NCBI GenBank assembly: GCA_030035585.1 | Contig: CM057482.1 | Coordinates: 59,152,828-59,216,827 of the forward strand | Origin: Dugong dugon | Lineage: Eukaryota; Chordata; Mammalia; Sirenia; Dugongidae | Length of the DNA: 64,000 bases | Direction: 5' to 3' | Translations under genes and position numbers: made by a program | In this document: piece after piece, positions 1 to 11,700 of the stretch | Numbering within the stretch: position 1 is the stretch's first letter | Layout: each line of letters begins with the position of its first letter | Notes under the pieces: model-generated | What the model saw: only the letters and a program-made list of their open reading frames with translations | What the model was told of the DNA's origin: nothing | Databases searched by the model: none

Positions 1-790
1 GGCATAAGGGATCAATGGACGTTGAGTGCCTTTACCCCTCCATAGACTTGTGTGGGCCCATCTCGACAGCATAGGCCCTCATAATCACAGTACAACAGGG
101 AATATACTGGAACTCTAACTTCAACTATTTCAGCTGTGAAGTGGCAGGTTCTTGATATTTGACACTGATCTGCCCATTAAGCAGGGTCTTCACCTACCCA
201 CATCAGGGGCCTGAGGACTGGTGGCTCCACCCACGCCACCTAGCTACCTGTGATAGGGACCCATGAATATGAGGTGACCCCCAGTCCTTACAGCCAACAG
301 CATTCAGTGCTCATAGTCTGGCTGAAAAACCCACCCACCTACGTGCTCCGGGGAACAGGGACACACCTTCCTCCTGGACACTCAGGGGTGGTCGTCAGCC
401 CCCTGCCTTGCTCAGAATGTGTCCCCCTGCTGCAGCCAGATGCCTGTGCCTACACCAATCACCCATGCCTGTCTAAGACTGTAAGTGAGAGCCTACACCA
501 CACATTTGGTGGCTATCTACCTGGGCACCTGAGCTGAATCCATACAGGAGGAGTGGGAGGACTTCTGAGCTCACATACCTAGTAACAGATCTAACCATCT
601 GGTGACAGGACATTAGAGCTTCAAAGGTGCCAATAAAATTCAAACTAGCTCATATGAGCAGCCTATTTGGGCATATCAAAACAAAACAAGAAGATAGGAC
701 ACAGTAAGCAGACATAAAATAAATAAATATAATAACTTATTGATGTCTCAGAGACAACAGTAAATATCAAATCACATAAAGAGGCAATCC

Positions 791-1739
791 ATGATGGCTT
801 CAGCAAGCTCCCAAAATAAGGAATCTAGAGATTTTCCAGAGGAGGAAAATTTCTTGGCATTACCAGAGGCAAAATACAAAAGATTAATATACAGAACTCT
901 TCAAGAAATTAGGAAGGAAATTAACCAAAAGGCAGAACATACAATAGAGGAAAATAAAAAGATCACAGAAGAGCATAATGACAAATTTAACAGGCTAAAA
1001 GAATCCATAGAGAGACAGCAATCAGAAAACCAGAAGATTAACGATAAAATTTCAGAATTAGACAATTGAATAGAGAGTCATAGGAGCAGAATTGAGGCAA
1101 TGGAACTCAGAATTAGTAAGACTGAGGATAAAACATTTGACACCAACTTATTTGAGGAAAAATCAGATAAAAAGATTTTAAAAATGAAGAAACCCTGAAA
1201 ATTATGCAGAACTCTATCAAGAGGAATAACCTACGAGTGATTGGAGTAATAGAACAGGGGGGTGATATCAGAAAATACAGAGAGAATTGTTGAAGATTTG
1301 TTGGCAGAAAACTTCCCTGATATCGTAAAAGATGACAAGTATGTATCCAAGATGCTCATCGAACACCACATAAGGTAGATCACAAAAGAAAGTCACCAAG
1401 ACATATTATAATCAAACTTACCAAAACCAAAGATAAAGAGAGAATTTGAAGAGTGGCTAGGGATAAAAGAACACTCATCTACAAAGAAGAGTCAATAAGA
1501 ATAACCTCAGACTACTCAGCAGAAATCATGCAGGCAAGAAGGCAATGGGATGACATATATAAAGCCTTCAAGGAAAGGAAAACTGCCAGCCAAGAATTAT
1601 ATATCCAGCAAAACTGACTCTCAAATATGATGGCAAAATTAGGGCATTTCCAGATAAACAGAAGTTTAGGGAATTTGCAAAAACCAAACCAAAATTACAA
1701 GAAATACTAAAGGGAGTCCTCCAGTTAGAAAATCAGTAA
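791..1739 (+). pseudogene. L1 ORF1 (RNA-binding chaperone), disrupted copy of old L1 number 1
   Basis: This is a remnant of the L1 ORF1 nucleic-acid chaperone that coats L1 RNA. It begins MMASASSQNKESRDF and carries a lysine/glutamate-rich coiled-coil stretch (about residues 30-90). A TGA interrupts it at 1066-1068, and at least one frameshift follows near 1170 after an A-rich run. The later RRM-like segment (V-I-G-V near 1240) and the C-terminal domain remain recognisable by comparison with the other copies. The natural end is the TAA at 1737-1739. It cannot give full-length protein. Confidence 0.85.
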
Positions 1740-2185
1740 CCAGATAACAACCCAAGACTAGAACACAGGACAGAGCAAACAGAAATCAACCCTGATAGGG
1801 AAGACACAAAAGTAAATCAAAGCAAAAATGCTGAAAATAGGGAAACAGATGTCAATATGTAAAAGATGACAACATTAAAACAAAAAAGAGGGCCTAAAAA
1901 AATGTAGACATAGATTTTTTTATATGGAGAGGAAGTCAAAGCGACATAAAGAAATAAAAGACTGTTATGAACTTAGAAAAATAGGAGTAAATATTAAGGT
2001 AACCACAAGGGAAACTAACTATCTTACAGGTCAAAATAAAAAACCAGAAACATATAAAGACTCAGCAAACACAAAATCAACAACAATGAAAAAGATGAAA
2101 AGAAAATACATACAGAAAAACAACTCAGCACAGAAAATTAAGTGGAACAAAGAAACTGTGAACAGCACACAAAAAAGACATCAAA

Positions 2186-4803
2186 ATGACAGCACTAAAC
2201 TCAAACCTATCAATAATTACACTGAATGTAAATGAACTAAATGGACGAATAAAGAGACAGAGAGTGGCAGATTGCACAAAAAAACACAATTCATTTATTC
2301 TGCCTACAAGAGACACACCTTAGACTTAAAGACACAAAACAGGCTAAAACTCAAGGGATGGATAAATATATATCAAGCAAACAACACTCAAAAAAGAGCA
2401 GGAGTGGCAATATTAATCTCTGACAAAATAGACTTTAAATAAAATCCACCACAAACGATAAGGAAGGACAGTATTTAATGAAACGGTCAATACACCAGGG
2501 GGACGTAACTATAATAAATATTTATGCACCCAATGACAGGGCTCCAAAATACATAAAACAAACTCTAACAGCACTGAAAAGAGAGATAGACAGCTCCACA
2601 AGAGTACTAGGAGACTTCAACACACCACTTTTGGTGAAGGACAGAACATCAAGAAAGAAGCCCAACAAAGGCACGGAAGAGCTAAATGCTACAATCAACC
2701 AACTTGGTCTCATAAACATATACTGAACACTCTACCCAACTGCAGCCAAGTATACTTTTCCAACCCACATGGAACATTATCCAGAATAGACCACATATTA
2801 CACCATAAAGCAAGCCTTAACAAAATCCAAACCATCGAAATACTACAAAGCATCTTTTCTGACCATAAAGCCATAGAAGTAGAAATTGATGACAGAAAAA
2901 GCAAGGAAAAAAAATCAAACACGTTGAAGCTGAACAATACCTTGCTCAAAAACTACTGGGTTATAGAAGAAATTAAGTATGGAATAAAGAAATTCATAGA
3001 ATCAAACAAGAATGAAAACACATCCTACCAGAATCTTTGGGATACAGCAAATGCAGTGCTCAGAGGTCAGTTTACAGCAATAAATGCACACATGCAAAAT
3101 GAAGGGCCATAATTAAAACAGTAAACCTACAACTGGAACAAGTAGAAAGAGAGCAGCAAAAGAAGTCCTCAGGCGCCAAAAGAAAGGAAATAAAAAGAAT
3201 TAGAGCAGAATTAAACAAAGTAGAGAATAGAAAAACAACTGAAAGAGTTAACAAGACCAAAAGCTGATTCTTTGAAAAGATCAACAAAGTTGATAAACTA
3301 TAGGTCAAACTGACAAAAGAAAAACAGGAGAGGAAGCAAATAACCCATATAAGAAATGAGATTGGTGATATCACAACAGACCTAAGTGAAATTAAAGGAA
3401 TCATAACAGAATACTATCAAAAATTGTACTCTAACAAATTTGAAAACCTAGGGGATATGGACACATTTCTAGAAACTCATTACCTACCTAAACTACTGCA
3501 AATAGAGGTAGAACAACTAAATAAACCCATAACAAACAAACAGATTGAAAACGTAATTTAAAAACTCCCAACAAGAAAAAGCCCTGGCCTGGACGGCTTC
3601 ACTGGAGAATTCTACTCAACTTTCAGAGAAGAGTTAACACCACTACTACTAAAGGTATTTCAGAGGATAGAAAAGGACAGAATACACCCAAACTCATTCT
3701 ATGAAGCCAGTATAACCCTGATACCAAAACCAGGTAAAGACACCACAAAAGAAAATTACAGACCGATATACCTGATGAACATTGATGCAAAAATCCTCAA
3801 TAAAATTCTAGTGAATAGAATTCAACAACGTATCAAAAAAATAATTCACCATGATCAAGTGTGATTTATACCAGGTATGCAAGGATGATTCAACATTAGA
3901 AAAACAATCAATGTAATCCATCACATAAATAAAACAAAAGACAAGAACCACATGATCTTATCAATCAATTCAGAAAAGGCATTTGACAAAGTCCAACACT
4001 CATTCATGATAAAAACTCTCAGCAAAATAGGAATAGAAGGGAAATTCCTCAATATAATTAAGGGCATTTATACAAAACCAGCAGCCACCATCATCCTAAA
4101 TGGAGAGAGTCCAAAAGCATTCCCCTTGAGAATGGGATCCAGACAAGGTTGCCCTTTATCACCATTCTTATTCAACATTGTGTTGGAGGTCCTAGCCAGA
4201 GGAGTTAGGCTAGAAAAAGAAATAAAGTGCATCTAAACTGATACAGAAGAAGTCAAAATATCTCTATTTGCAAATGATATGATCTGCTACACAGAAAACC
4301 CCAAAGAATCCACAAGAAAACTACTGGAACTAATAGAAGATTTCAGTGAAGTTTCAGGATACAAGATAAACATACAAAAAACAGTTGGATTCCTTCACAC
4401 CGAATCAATACCATTTACAATAGCCTCTAAGAAGATAAATACTTAGGAATAAATCTAACCAGAGACGTAAAAGATCTGTACAAAGAAAACTACAAGACAC
4501 TACTGCAGGAAGCCAAAAGAGACCTGCATAACTGGAAAAACATGCCTTGCTCATGGATAGGTAGACTCAACATTGTGAAAACGGCAATTCTACCCAAAGC
4601 GATCTACAGATACAATGCAATCCCGATCCAAATTCCACTGGCATTTTTTAATGAGATGGAGAAACAAATCACCAACTTCGTATGGAAAGGGAAGAGGGCC
4701 TGAATAAGTAAAGCATTACTCAAAAAGAAGAACAAAGTGGGAGACCTCACATTACCTGATTTTAGAACCTATTATACCATTACAGTAGTCAAAACAGCCT
4801 GCT
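2186..4803 (+). pseudogene. L1 ORF2 (endonuclease/reverse transcriptase), N-terminal part of old L1 number 1
   Basis: The frame starts MTALNSNLSIITLNVN at 2186 and covers the APE-type endonuclease and most of the reverse transcriptase. The endonuclease Glu motif L-Q-E-T-H-L is retained near 2300. The RT active-site FADD reads F-A-N-D (4267-4278), so the first catalytic Asp is lost. The frame is broken by several shifts and stops, for example TGA in place of a Gly codon near 3863 and TAA in place of a Gln codon at 4234-4236. The rest of ORF2 continues at 13817, beyond the inserted L1. It is non-functional. Confidence 0.88.
4791..4803 (+). repeat. Target-site duplication, left copy
   Basis: aaaacagcctgct here matches aaacagcctgct at 13805-13816 on the other side of the 9-kb L1. 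The sequence belongs to the ORF2 of the host L1, which reads through once the insertion and one copy are removed. The ...gtc|aaaac context fits the T-rich bottom-strand nick of L1 endonuclease. Confidence 0.92.
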
Positions 4804-4814
4804 AGAGTTCCGGC

Positions 4815-4823
4815 AAGATGGCG
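4815..4823 (+). promoter_or_regulatory. YY1-like motif at the L1 5' end
   Basis: aagatggcg lies 12-20 bp from the first base of the inserted L1. Human L1 carries a YY1 site at nearly the same distance from its start, where it positions transcription initiation. The equivalent place in the copy starting at 25228 reads aacatggca, one base off the motif core. Function here is inferred from position and sequence only. Confidence 0.6.
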
Positions 4824-5115
4824 CTCTAGGCAGAAGCACCACGCAGTCCCTCCACAGCAAAGATCCAAAAAACTAAGCCAAACAGAGAATGCAACAATCC
4901 TGAAACCCTAGAACATCAAATGAAGAGATAAAGAACTCAGCCGAGCACCAAATGGAGTGAGAATACTGAAAGAGAACGGAGAGCAAGGAGAGATTCATGC
5001 AGAGGTCCCCTACCAGATAACGCAGCATGGATCCACCATCTTGGACTTCTATCAGAGACCAGCAAACGGGGGTACGAGAAAGCAGCCTCACGGAGCGTCC
5101 AGTGGGAGACAAAAC

Positions 5116-6332
5116 AGCCAGTAATTTGCGGTGTGTGCTTTCCCACCCCCCACCCCTCTTTGCCCAGGCTCGGCCTCGTCTGCTTCCCGCGGCCATGGTC
5201 TCTTGACTGGGAAGAGCCGGCTGCTTGGATTCCACACACCCAAGCGGGTGGCTCTCTGGGTGCCATTTGTTGGCTGCTAGTGTTGCTTTTTTTTTTTCTA
5301 CTTCTTTTGATTTCTCACTTGCCTCTCGCCGCCTCCCCCTCCTTTTGCTCGAGTGCCTGGCTCCAAACGCCATCTTTGATTCTTGCTGCGGGGCTGCGGG
5401 ACTCCATTCGAGTGTGCAGCTGCTTCCTGGTCTGGACTGCCACGCTGGTGGGATCCCGGGGCTTTTGTTCATTTGTTCCTCTGCTTCCCATCGCCACAGT
5501 CCCTTGACCGAGAGGTGCCGGCTGCTTGGATTCCACACACACAAGCGGGCAGCTCTCTGGATGCCATTTGTTGGCTGCTGGTGTTGCTTTTTTTTTTTTC
5601 CCCTGCTTCTTTTGATTTCTCACTTCCCTCTCGCCGCCTCCCCCCCCCCCCCTTTTGCTTAAGTGCCTGGCTCCGAGAGCCATCTTTGCTTCTTCCTGAG
5701 GGGCTGCAGGGCTCCATTCGAGTGTGCAGCTGCTTCCCCGTCTGGGCTGCCATGCTGGTGGGATCCCGGGGCTTTTGTTCATTTGTTCCTCTGCTTCCTG
5801 CAGCCACAGTCTCTTGACTGGGAGGCGCCAGCTGCTTGGAATCCACACACCCAGGAAGGCGGCTCTCTGGGTGCCATTTGTTGGCTGCTAGTGTTGCTTT
5901 TTTTTTCTGCTTCTTTTGATTTCTCACTTGCCTCTCGCCACCTCCCCCTCCTTTCACTCAAGTGCCTGGCTCCGTGCGGCATTTTTGCTTCTTCCTGAGG
6001 GGCTCCAGAAGGCTGGCAATTTGTGATATACGCTTTCCCACTCTCCACCCTTCTTCACCCACACTCGGCCTCCTCTGCTTCCCACGGACACAGTCTCTTC
6101 TCCAGAAACACCAGCCCGCACTGGCTGCCTCTCTGAGTGCCATTTGTTGGCTGCTGGAGTTGCTTTTTTTTTCTTTCTGCTTCTTTGGATTTCTTGCTGC
6201 CTCCACCTCCTTTTGCTCGAGTGCCTGGCTCTGTGAGCCATCTTTGCTTTTTCCTGAGGGGCTGCAGAGCTCCATTCGAGTGTGGAGCTGCTTCCCGGTC
6301 TGGGCTACCGTGCTGGTGGGATCCCGGGGCTT
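5116..6332 (+). repeat. Tandem-unit array in the L1 5'UTR (about 3.5 units of roughly 300 bp)
   Basis: The 5'UTR contains direct repeats that can be split into modules A, B and C. The order read is A (5116-5179), B (5180-5393), C (5394-5480), B (5481-5703), C (5704-5790), B (5791-6003), A (6010-6074), B (6075-6261), C (6262-6332). Anchors such as ctgcttccc occur at 5180, 5481, 5791 and 6075, giving periods of 301, 310 and 284 bp. Other anchors repeated in each unit are gccatttgttggctgct and ggtgggatcccggggctttt. The related copy at 25228 has only one A-B-C unit. This resembles the monomeric promoters of rodent L1 in layout, although I see no evidence of homology to them. Confidence 0.9.
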
Positions 6333-7262
6333 TTCTTTGTTTTGAATTGTTGTCTGTTTTCTTTTCCTTTTCTTGAGTTGGGAGCCCTTTCTGGCCAGGT
6401 GGAGCTGCGAGCCAGGGAGTCTCCCCTTCGGGTTCCACAGACGTGCAGAGGGATCCCTGAGGACATTTCTTTTTTCGTTGATTTTTTTTTTTCTGTTTTT
6501 GGGGGGGGGCTTTCTTGTTTTTTTTTTTTTTATTTGTTTTGTTTCTTTTCCCTCTTTTTCCCTTTTCTCTTTCTTCATTGTTCAGTTTCTCGTCTCTCTA
6601 TATCTTCCTTCTCTTTCTGATCCCTCAATACCAGGCATTGTATGCCTCTGCGCCTTCGGGCCAGGCTGTGCTGTGACACCTGAGAGCGACTTCCCCAGAC
6701 CTCATAGTTACATCCGTGGGACCCATGGGAACTTTCCAGTTCTTTAACCTTTCTGATTTTTATTGGTTCATTCTTTTCTTCCTCTGCCTCTTCTGTTTTT
6801 CTCCATTTCATAGTCTCTCTCATCTCTCCATTCCAACGGCAAGCTCCCCTAGCATTCTTTTTTGTTTGATTGTATGTTTTTGGCTCCTGTTCCTCTCTCC
6901 TCTCTCCCATATCCAGCTTAGCTCCACACATAACCATCTCCCTGCTGCATCCTGCCTACCTGCACCGTGCACTTGACATCACACCAACAAGCATTGCAGG
7001 CACGGCCTACTGGAATCTGCCCAACACTGATTACCTACCCACCCCAGTGGCTCCTCTTCAGCTAGACCTGCCCTGCTGTACCATATCTGAGTGACTGACC
7101 CTCCTAGTTGGAGAAGGAGGGGAAAAGTATTGAGTGCACAGACGAGCAAACAACAAGGAACACACAGTTCGCCTGCTCAGACATACTCAATTTTTTTTTC
7201 TTAAAAAAAGGGAAAAAAAACAAACAAATCTACAACCAATAAATGAGAGAAATATCTACTGA
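6333..7262 (+). other. L1 5'UTR, pyrimidine-rich downstream part
   Basis: This non-coding leader lies between the tandem units and ORF1 of the nested L1. It includes long T-runs (6480-6560), a T/C-rich stretch to about 6900, and a more balanced segment up to the ORF1 start. The same order is seen at 25890-26804 in the second nested L1. Confidence 0.8.
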
Positions 7263-8270
7263 ATGCCCCCAGAACAGCAAACAACAACAAAACATTTACA
7301 AAAACAGGACAGGATGGTTCCAGTAGGCATCCAAATTAAAACACCAGATGACTCTCCTGTGGAAGAAAATGCACTAGAAGTACCTGATAGGGAATTCAAA
7401 TATCTAATACTCGGAATTTTCCAAGAACTGAGGGAAAAACCTGACAAACATGAGAAAAAAATAGACAAATTCATGGAAAATACACACAAAAATTTGGAAG
7501 AATTCAGGAAGATCGTGCAGGAACAAAATGCCAAAATAAATTCACAACTAGAAATTATGCATAAACAACAATTAAAAATCCAAAAGATAAACAAGATTTC
7601 AGAAATGGATGATGTCATAGAAGGGCTGAGAAGCAGATTTGAAACTGTGGAAGACTGGATCAGTGGAACTGAAGACAAACACTTGGGTACAACTTTGTTT
7701 CAGGAACACTCAGAAAAAAGAACAAAGAAAAATGAAGAGACCCTGAGAGTTATGTGGGACACAATTAAAAGCAAAAATTTATGAGTGATTGGCATTCCAG
7801 AACAGGGGGGGAAAACAGAAAACACAGAGAGGATCATTGAGGAACTGCTGACAGAAAACTTCCCCAATATCATGAAAGATGAAAAGCTGGCCATCCAAGA
7901 AGCTCAACGAACCCCATATAGAAGAGACCCCAAAAGAAAATTACCAAGGCATATCATATTCACACTCGCCAAAACCAAAGACAAACAAAGAATCCTGAGA
8001 GCAGCACGTGAAAAACAAGAAGTCACATACAGAGAAGAAACAATAAGACTAAGCTCAGATTATTCGGCAGAAACCATGCAGGCAAGAAGGCAGTGGGAAG
8101 ACATATATAATATCTTGAAAGAAAAAAATTGCCAGCCAAGAATAATATATCCTGCAAAACTCTCATTCAAATTTGATGGTGAAATTAGGTCATTTCCAGA
8201 TAAACAGAAACTAAGGGAATATGTAAAAGCCGAACCAAACTTACAAGAATTATTAAAGGGAGTTCTTTGA
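7263..8270 (+). pseudogene. L1 ORF1 (RNA-binding chaperone), one in-frame stop
   Basis: This ORF1 frame of about 335 codons starts MPPEQQTTTKHL and ends LLKGVL. It is fully open except for a TGA at 7782-7784. Domain order is an acidic/basic N-terminal tail, a coiled coil (about residues 50-130, rich in K, E and Q with heptad-like spacing), an RRM-like domain beginning at the stop (expected R-V-I-G-I-P-E) and a C-terminal domain (about 250-330, containing M-Q-A-R-R-Q-W). Old copies read CGA (Arg) at this codon, so the stop fits a CpG C-to-T change. The copy at 26805 has TGA at the same codon. The start was chosen at the first Met that matches the second copy. Confidence 0.92.
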
Positions 8271-8713
8271 TCTGAGGACAAACAGCTTCAGCCCTCAGGC
8301 AGGACCTAGGAAGCAGGATCGTACAAGCCAGATACAGTCGAGGACATTCAAAACCAAAAGAAATACAACAGGGAATCAGAGCACTCAATCGATGGATGAC
8401 AACAACATCAAAACAATGAAAGAGGGAATAAACGGAAAAGGTATAGAACCTTCTAATGGAGAGGAAGGCAAGGCGATACCAAGTAAGGGTAGACTGCTTC
8501 AAACTTAGAAAGATAAGGGTAAAATTCATGGTAACCACAAAGAAAGTTAACAAACCAACTCATAAAAATAAAGACGAAAAACAAAGTCTCAGCAAAAACA
8601 AAACCTACAAAAACAAAAGAAATGAAAAACAAATCCAGAAACAAAAGTAATTCAGCACAAGAGAGTAAGAAGAACAAAGAAAACTTCAGCACCACAAAAA
8701 AAAGCACTACAAA

Positions 8714-11700
8714 ATGACAGCAACAAACTCACATCTATCAATAATTACACTGAATGTAAATGGACTCAATGCACCCATAAAGAGATGGAGAGTGGCAGAA
8801 TGGATAAGAAAACAGGATCCATCAATATGCTGTCTACAAAAGACACACCTTAGAAACAAAGATGTGAATTTATTAAAAGTCAAAGGTTGGAAAAAAATAT
8901 ATCAAGCTAACAACTACCAAGAAAAGGCAGGAGTGGCAATTCTAATCTCAGATAAAATAGACTTTAAAACAAAATCTACCATAAAAGACAAAGAAGGACA
9001 CTATATAATGATTAAAGGGACAATCCATCATGAAGACATAACCATAATAAACATCTACGCACCCAAAGACAGGGCTCCAAAATACATAAAACAAACTCTA
9101 AAAACACTGAAAAAAGAAATAGACAGTTCCACAATAAGAGAAGGAGACTTCAACACACCACTGTCAGTAAAGGACAGAACAACTAAGAAGAAACTCAGCA
9201 AAGATACAGAAGACCTAAAGGGCACAATCAGCCAACTTGACCTCATAGATATATATAGAACACTCCATCCAACCGCTGCAAAGTACACATTCTTTTCCAA
9301 TGCACATAGAACATTCTCCAGAATAGACCACATCTTAGGCCACAGAGAAATCCTCAACAAGATCCAAAACACTGACATAATTCAAAGTATCTTCTCTGAC
9401 CACAATGCCATCAAGGTAGAAATTAACAATAGAAAGAGCAAGGAAAAAAAATCAAGTACAAAGAAACTGAATAATACCTTGCTTACACATCAGTGGGTAA
9501 TAGAATAAATCAGAGATGGAATCAAAAATTCCTAGAATCAAATGAGAATGAAAACACATCATACCAAAACCTTTGGGACACAGCAAAGGCAGTCCTCAGA
9601 GGACAATTTATAGCAGAAGATGCACATATCAAAAAAGAAGAAAGGGACAAAATCAAAACGTTAATTACAGAACTCAAACAAATAGAAAGAGAACAGCAAA
9701 AAAAGCCCACAACCACTGGAAGAAAGAAAATAGTAAAGATCAGAGCAGAAATAAATGAAATAGAGAACAGAAAAACAATAGAAAGAATCAACAAAACCAA
9801 AAGTTGGTTCCTTGAAAGAATCAACAAAATCAACAAACCACTGGCCAGACTGACAAAAGAAAAACAGCAGAGGGCACAAATAACCCAAATAAGAATTAAA
9901 ATGGGGGACATTACAACAGACCCAACCAAAATAAAAAGGATTAGAACAGAATATTATGAAAAACTATACTCCAACAAATTTGAAAACCTAGAGGAAATGG
10001 ATAAATTTCTAGAAACACATGGCCTACCCAAACTACAACAAAGTGATGTTGAAAATCTGAACAGACCCATAACAAGAGAAGAGATTGAAAAGGTAATAAA
10101 AAACTCCCAACCAAAAAAAGCCTTGGCCCAGACGGCTTCACTGGAGAATTCTACAAAACATTTACAGAAGAGCTCGTACCAGTTCTACTCAAGCTATTTC
10201 AGAGCATAGAAGAGGAAGCAACACTTCCAAATTCATTCTATGAAGCCAGCATAATGCTGATACCAAAACCAGGCAAAGACATCACAAAAAAAGAAAATTA
10301 CAGACCAATATCTCTCATGAATATAGATGCAAAACTTCTGAACAAAATTCTAGCCAATAGAATTCAGCATCATATCAAAAAAATAATACACCATGACCAA
10401 GTAGGATTCATATCAGGTCTGCAAGGATGGTTCAACATTAGAACATCAATCAACGTAATCCACCACATAAATAAAAGGAAAGAAAAGAATCACATGATCA
10501 TCTCAATTGACACAGAAAAGGCATTTGACAAATTCCAACACCCGTTCCTGATAAAAACTCTCAATACAATAGGGATAGAAGTGAAATTTCTCAACATAAT
10601 AAAGAGAATCTATGCAAAACCAATGGCCAACATCATTCTTAATGGAGAAACGCTGAAAACATTCCCCTTGAAAACAGGAACAAGACAAGGATGCCCTTTA
10701 TCAGCACTCCTATTTAACATTGTGCTGGAAGTTCTAGCTAGAGCAATAAGGCAAGAAAAAGAAATCAAGGGCATCCAAATTGGTAATGAAGAAGTTAAAC
10801 TGTCCCTGTTTGCAGATGATATAATACTATACTTAGAAAACCCTAAAGACTCCACGAGAAATCTACTGAAACTAATAGAAAGATGCAGCAGAGTAGCAGG
10901 AAACAAGATAAACATTCAAAAATCAGTTGGATTCCTATACACCAATAAGGAGAACGATGAAAAGGAGATCAGGAAAACAATACCATTTTCAATAGCCCCT
11001 AAAAAGATAAAATACTTAGGAATAAATCTGACCAGGAATGTAAAAGACCTATACAAAGAAAACCATAAAACACTACTGCATGAAACCCAAAGGGATCTAC
11101 ATAAATGGAAAAACATACCATGCTCATGGATAGGCAGACTCAACATTGTGAAAATGGCAATTCTACCCAAAGCAATTTACAAATACAATGCAATCCCGAT
11201 CCAAATACCAGCAACATTCTTCAAAGAAATGGAAAAACTTATCATTAACTTTATAAGGAAAGGGAAGAAGCCTCGAATAAGTAAAGCACTACTGAAGAAG
11301 AAGAATAAAGTTGGAGGACTCACACTACCTGACTTCAGAACCTACTATACAGCTACAGTAGTCAAAACAGCCTGGTACTGGTACAACGACAGATACATTG
11401 ACCAATGGAACAGAATTGAGAACCCAGATGTAAATCCATCCACCTACGGTCACCTGATCTTCGACAAGGGCCCAAAGTCCATCAAATGGGGAAAAGACAG
11501 TCTTTTTAACAAATGGTGCTGGCAAAACTGGATATCCATCTGCAAAAAAATGAAACAGGACCCATACCTGACACTGTATACAAAAACTACTTCAAAATGG
11601 ATCAAAGACCTGAATATAAAGCCTAAAACTACAAAGTTCATAGAAGAAAAAATAGGACCAACACTTCAGGCCTTAATACATGGCATTAACAGGATACAAA

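Larger units (their letters stand above)
1..4803 (+). mobile_element. Old L1 number 1, 5' part (5'UTR, ORF1, ORF2 to RT region); interrupted
   Basis: This is a diverged L1 whose 5' end lies before the window. Positions 1-790 are its 5'UTR, collinear with 24400-25176 of the second old L1. Then come a broken ORF1 (791-1739) and a broken ORF2 (from 2186). The element is cut at 4803/4804 by a 9.0-kb younger L1 and resumes at 13817. The interruption is flanked by a target duplication (aaaacagcctgct at 4791-4803, aaacagcctgct at 13805-13816). It is on the plus strand, antisense to OCA2. Confidence 0.93.

Noticed and set aside
4873..5544. Antisense 223-codon frame as a real protein gene
   Set aside because: It lies across repeated L1 5'UTR modules. 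I keep it only as a low-weight finding because neither a family match nor coding constraint can be shown here.
5641..5652. Run of C in the L1 5'UTR as a functional G-quadruplex
   Set aside because: It is a simple slippage-prone run of about 14 C within one module. The other units have only short C runs at that place.
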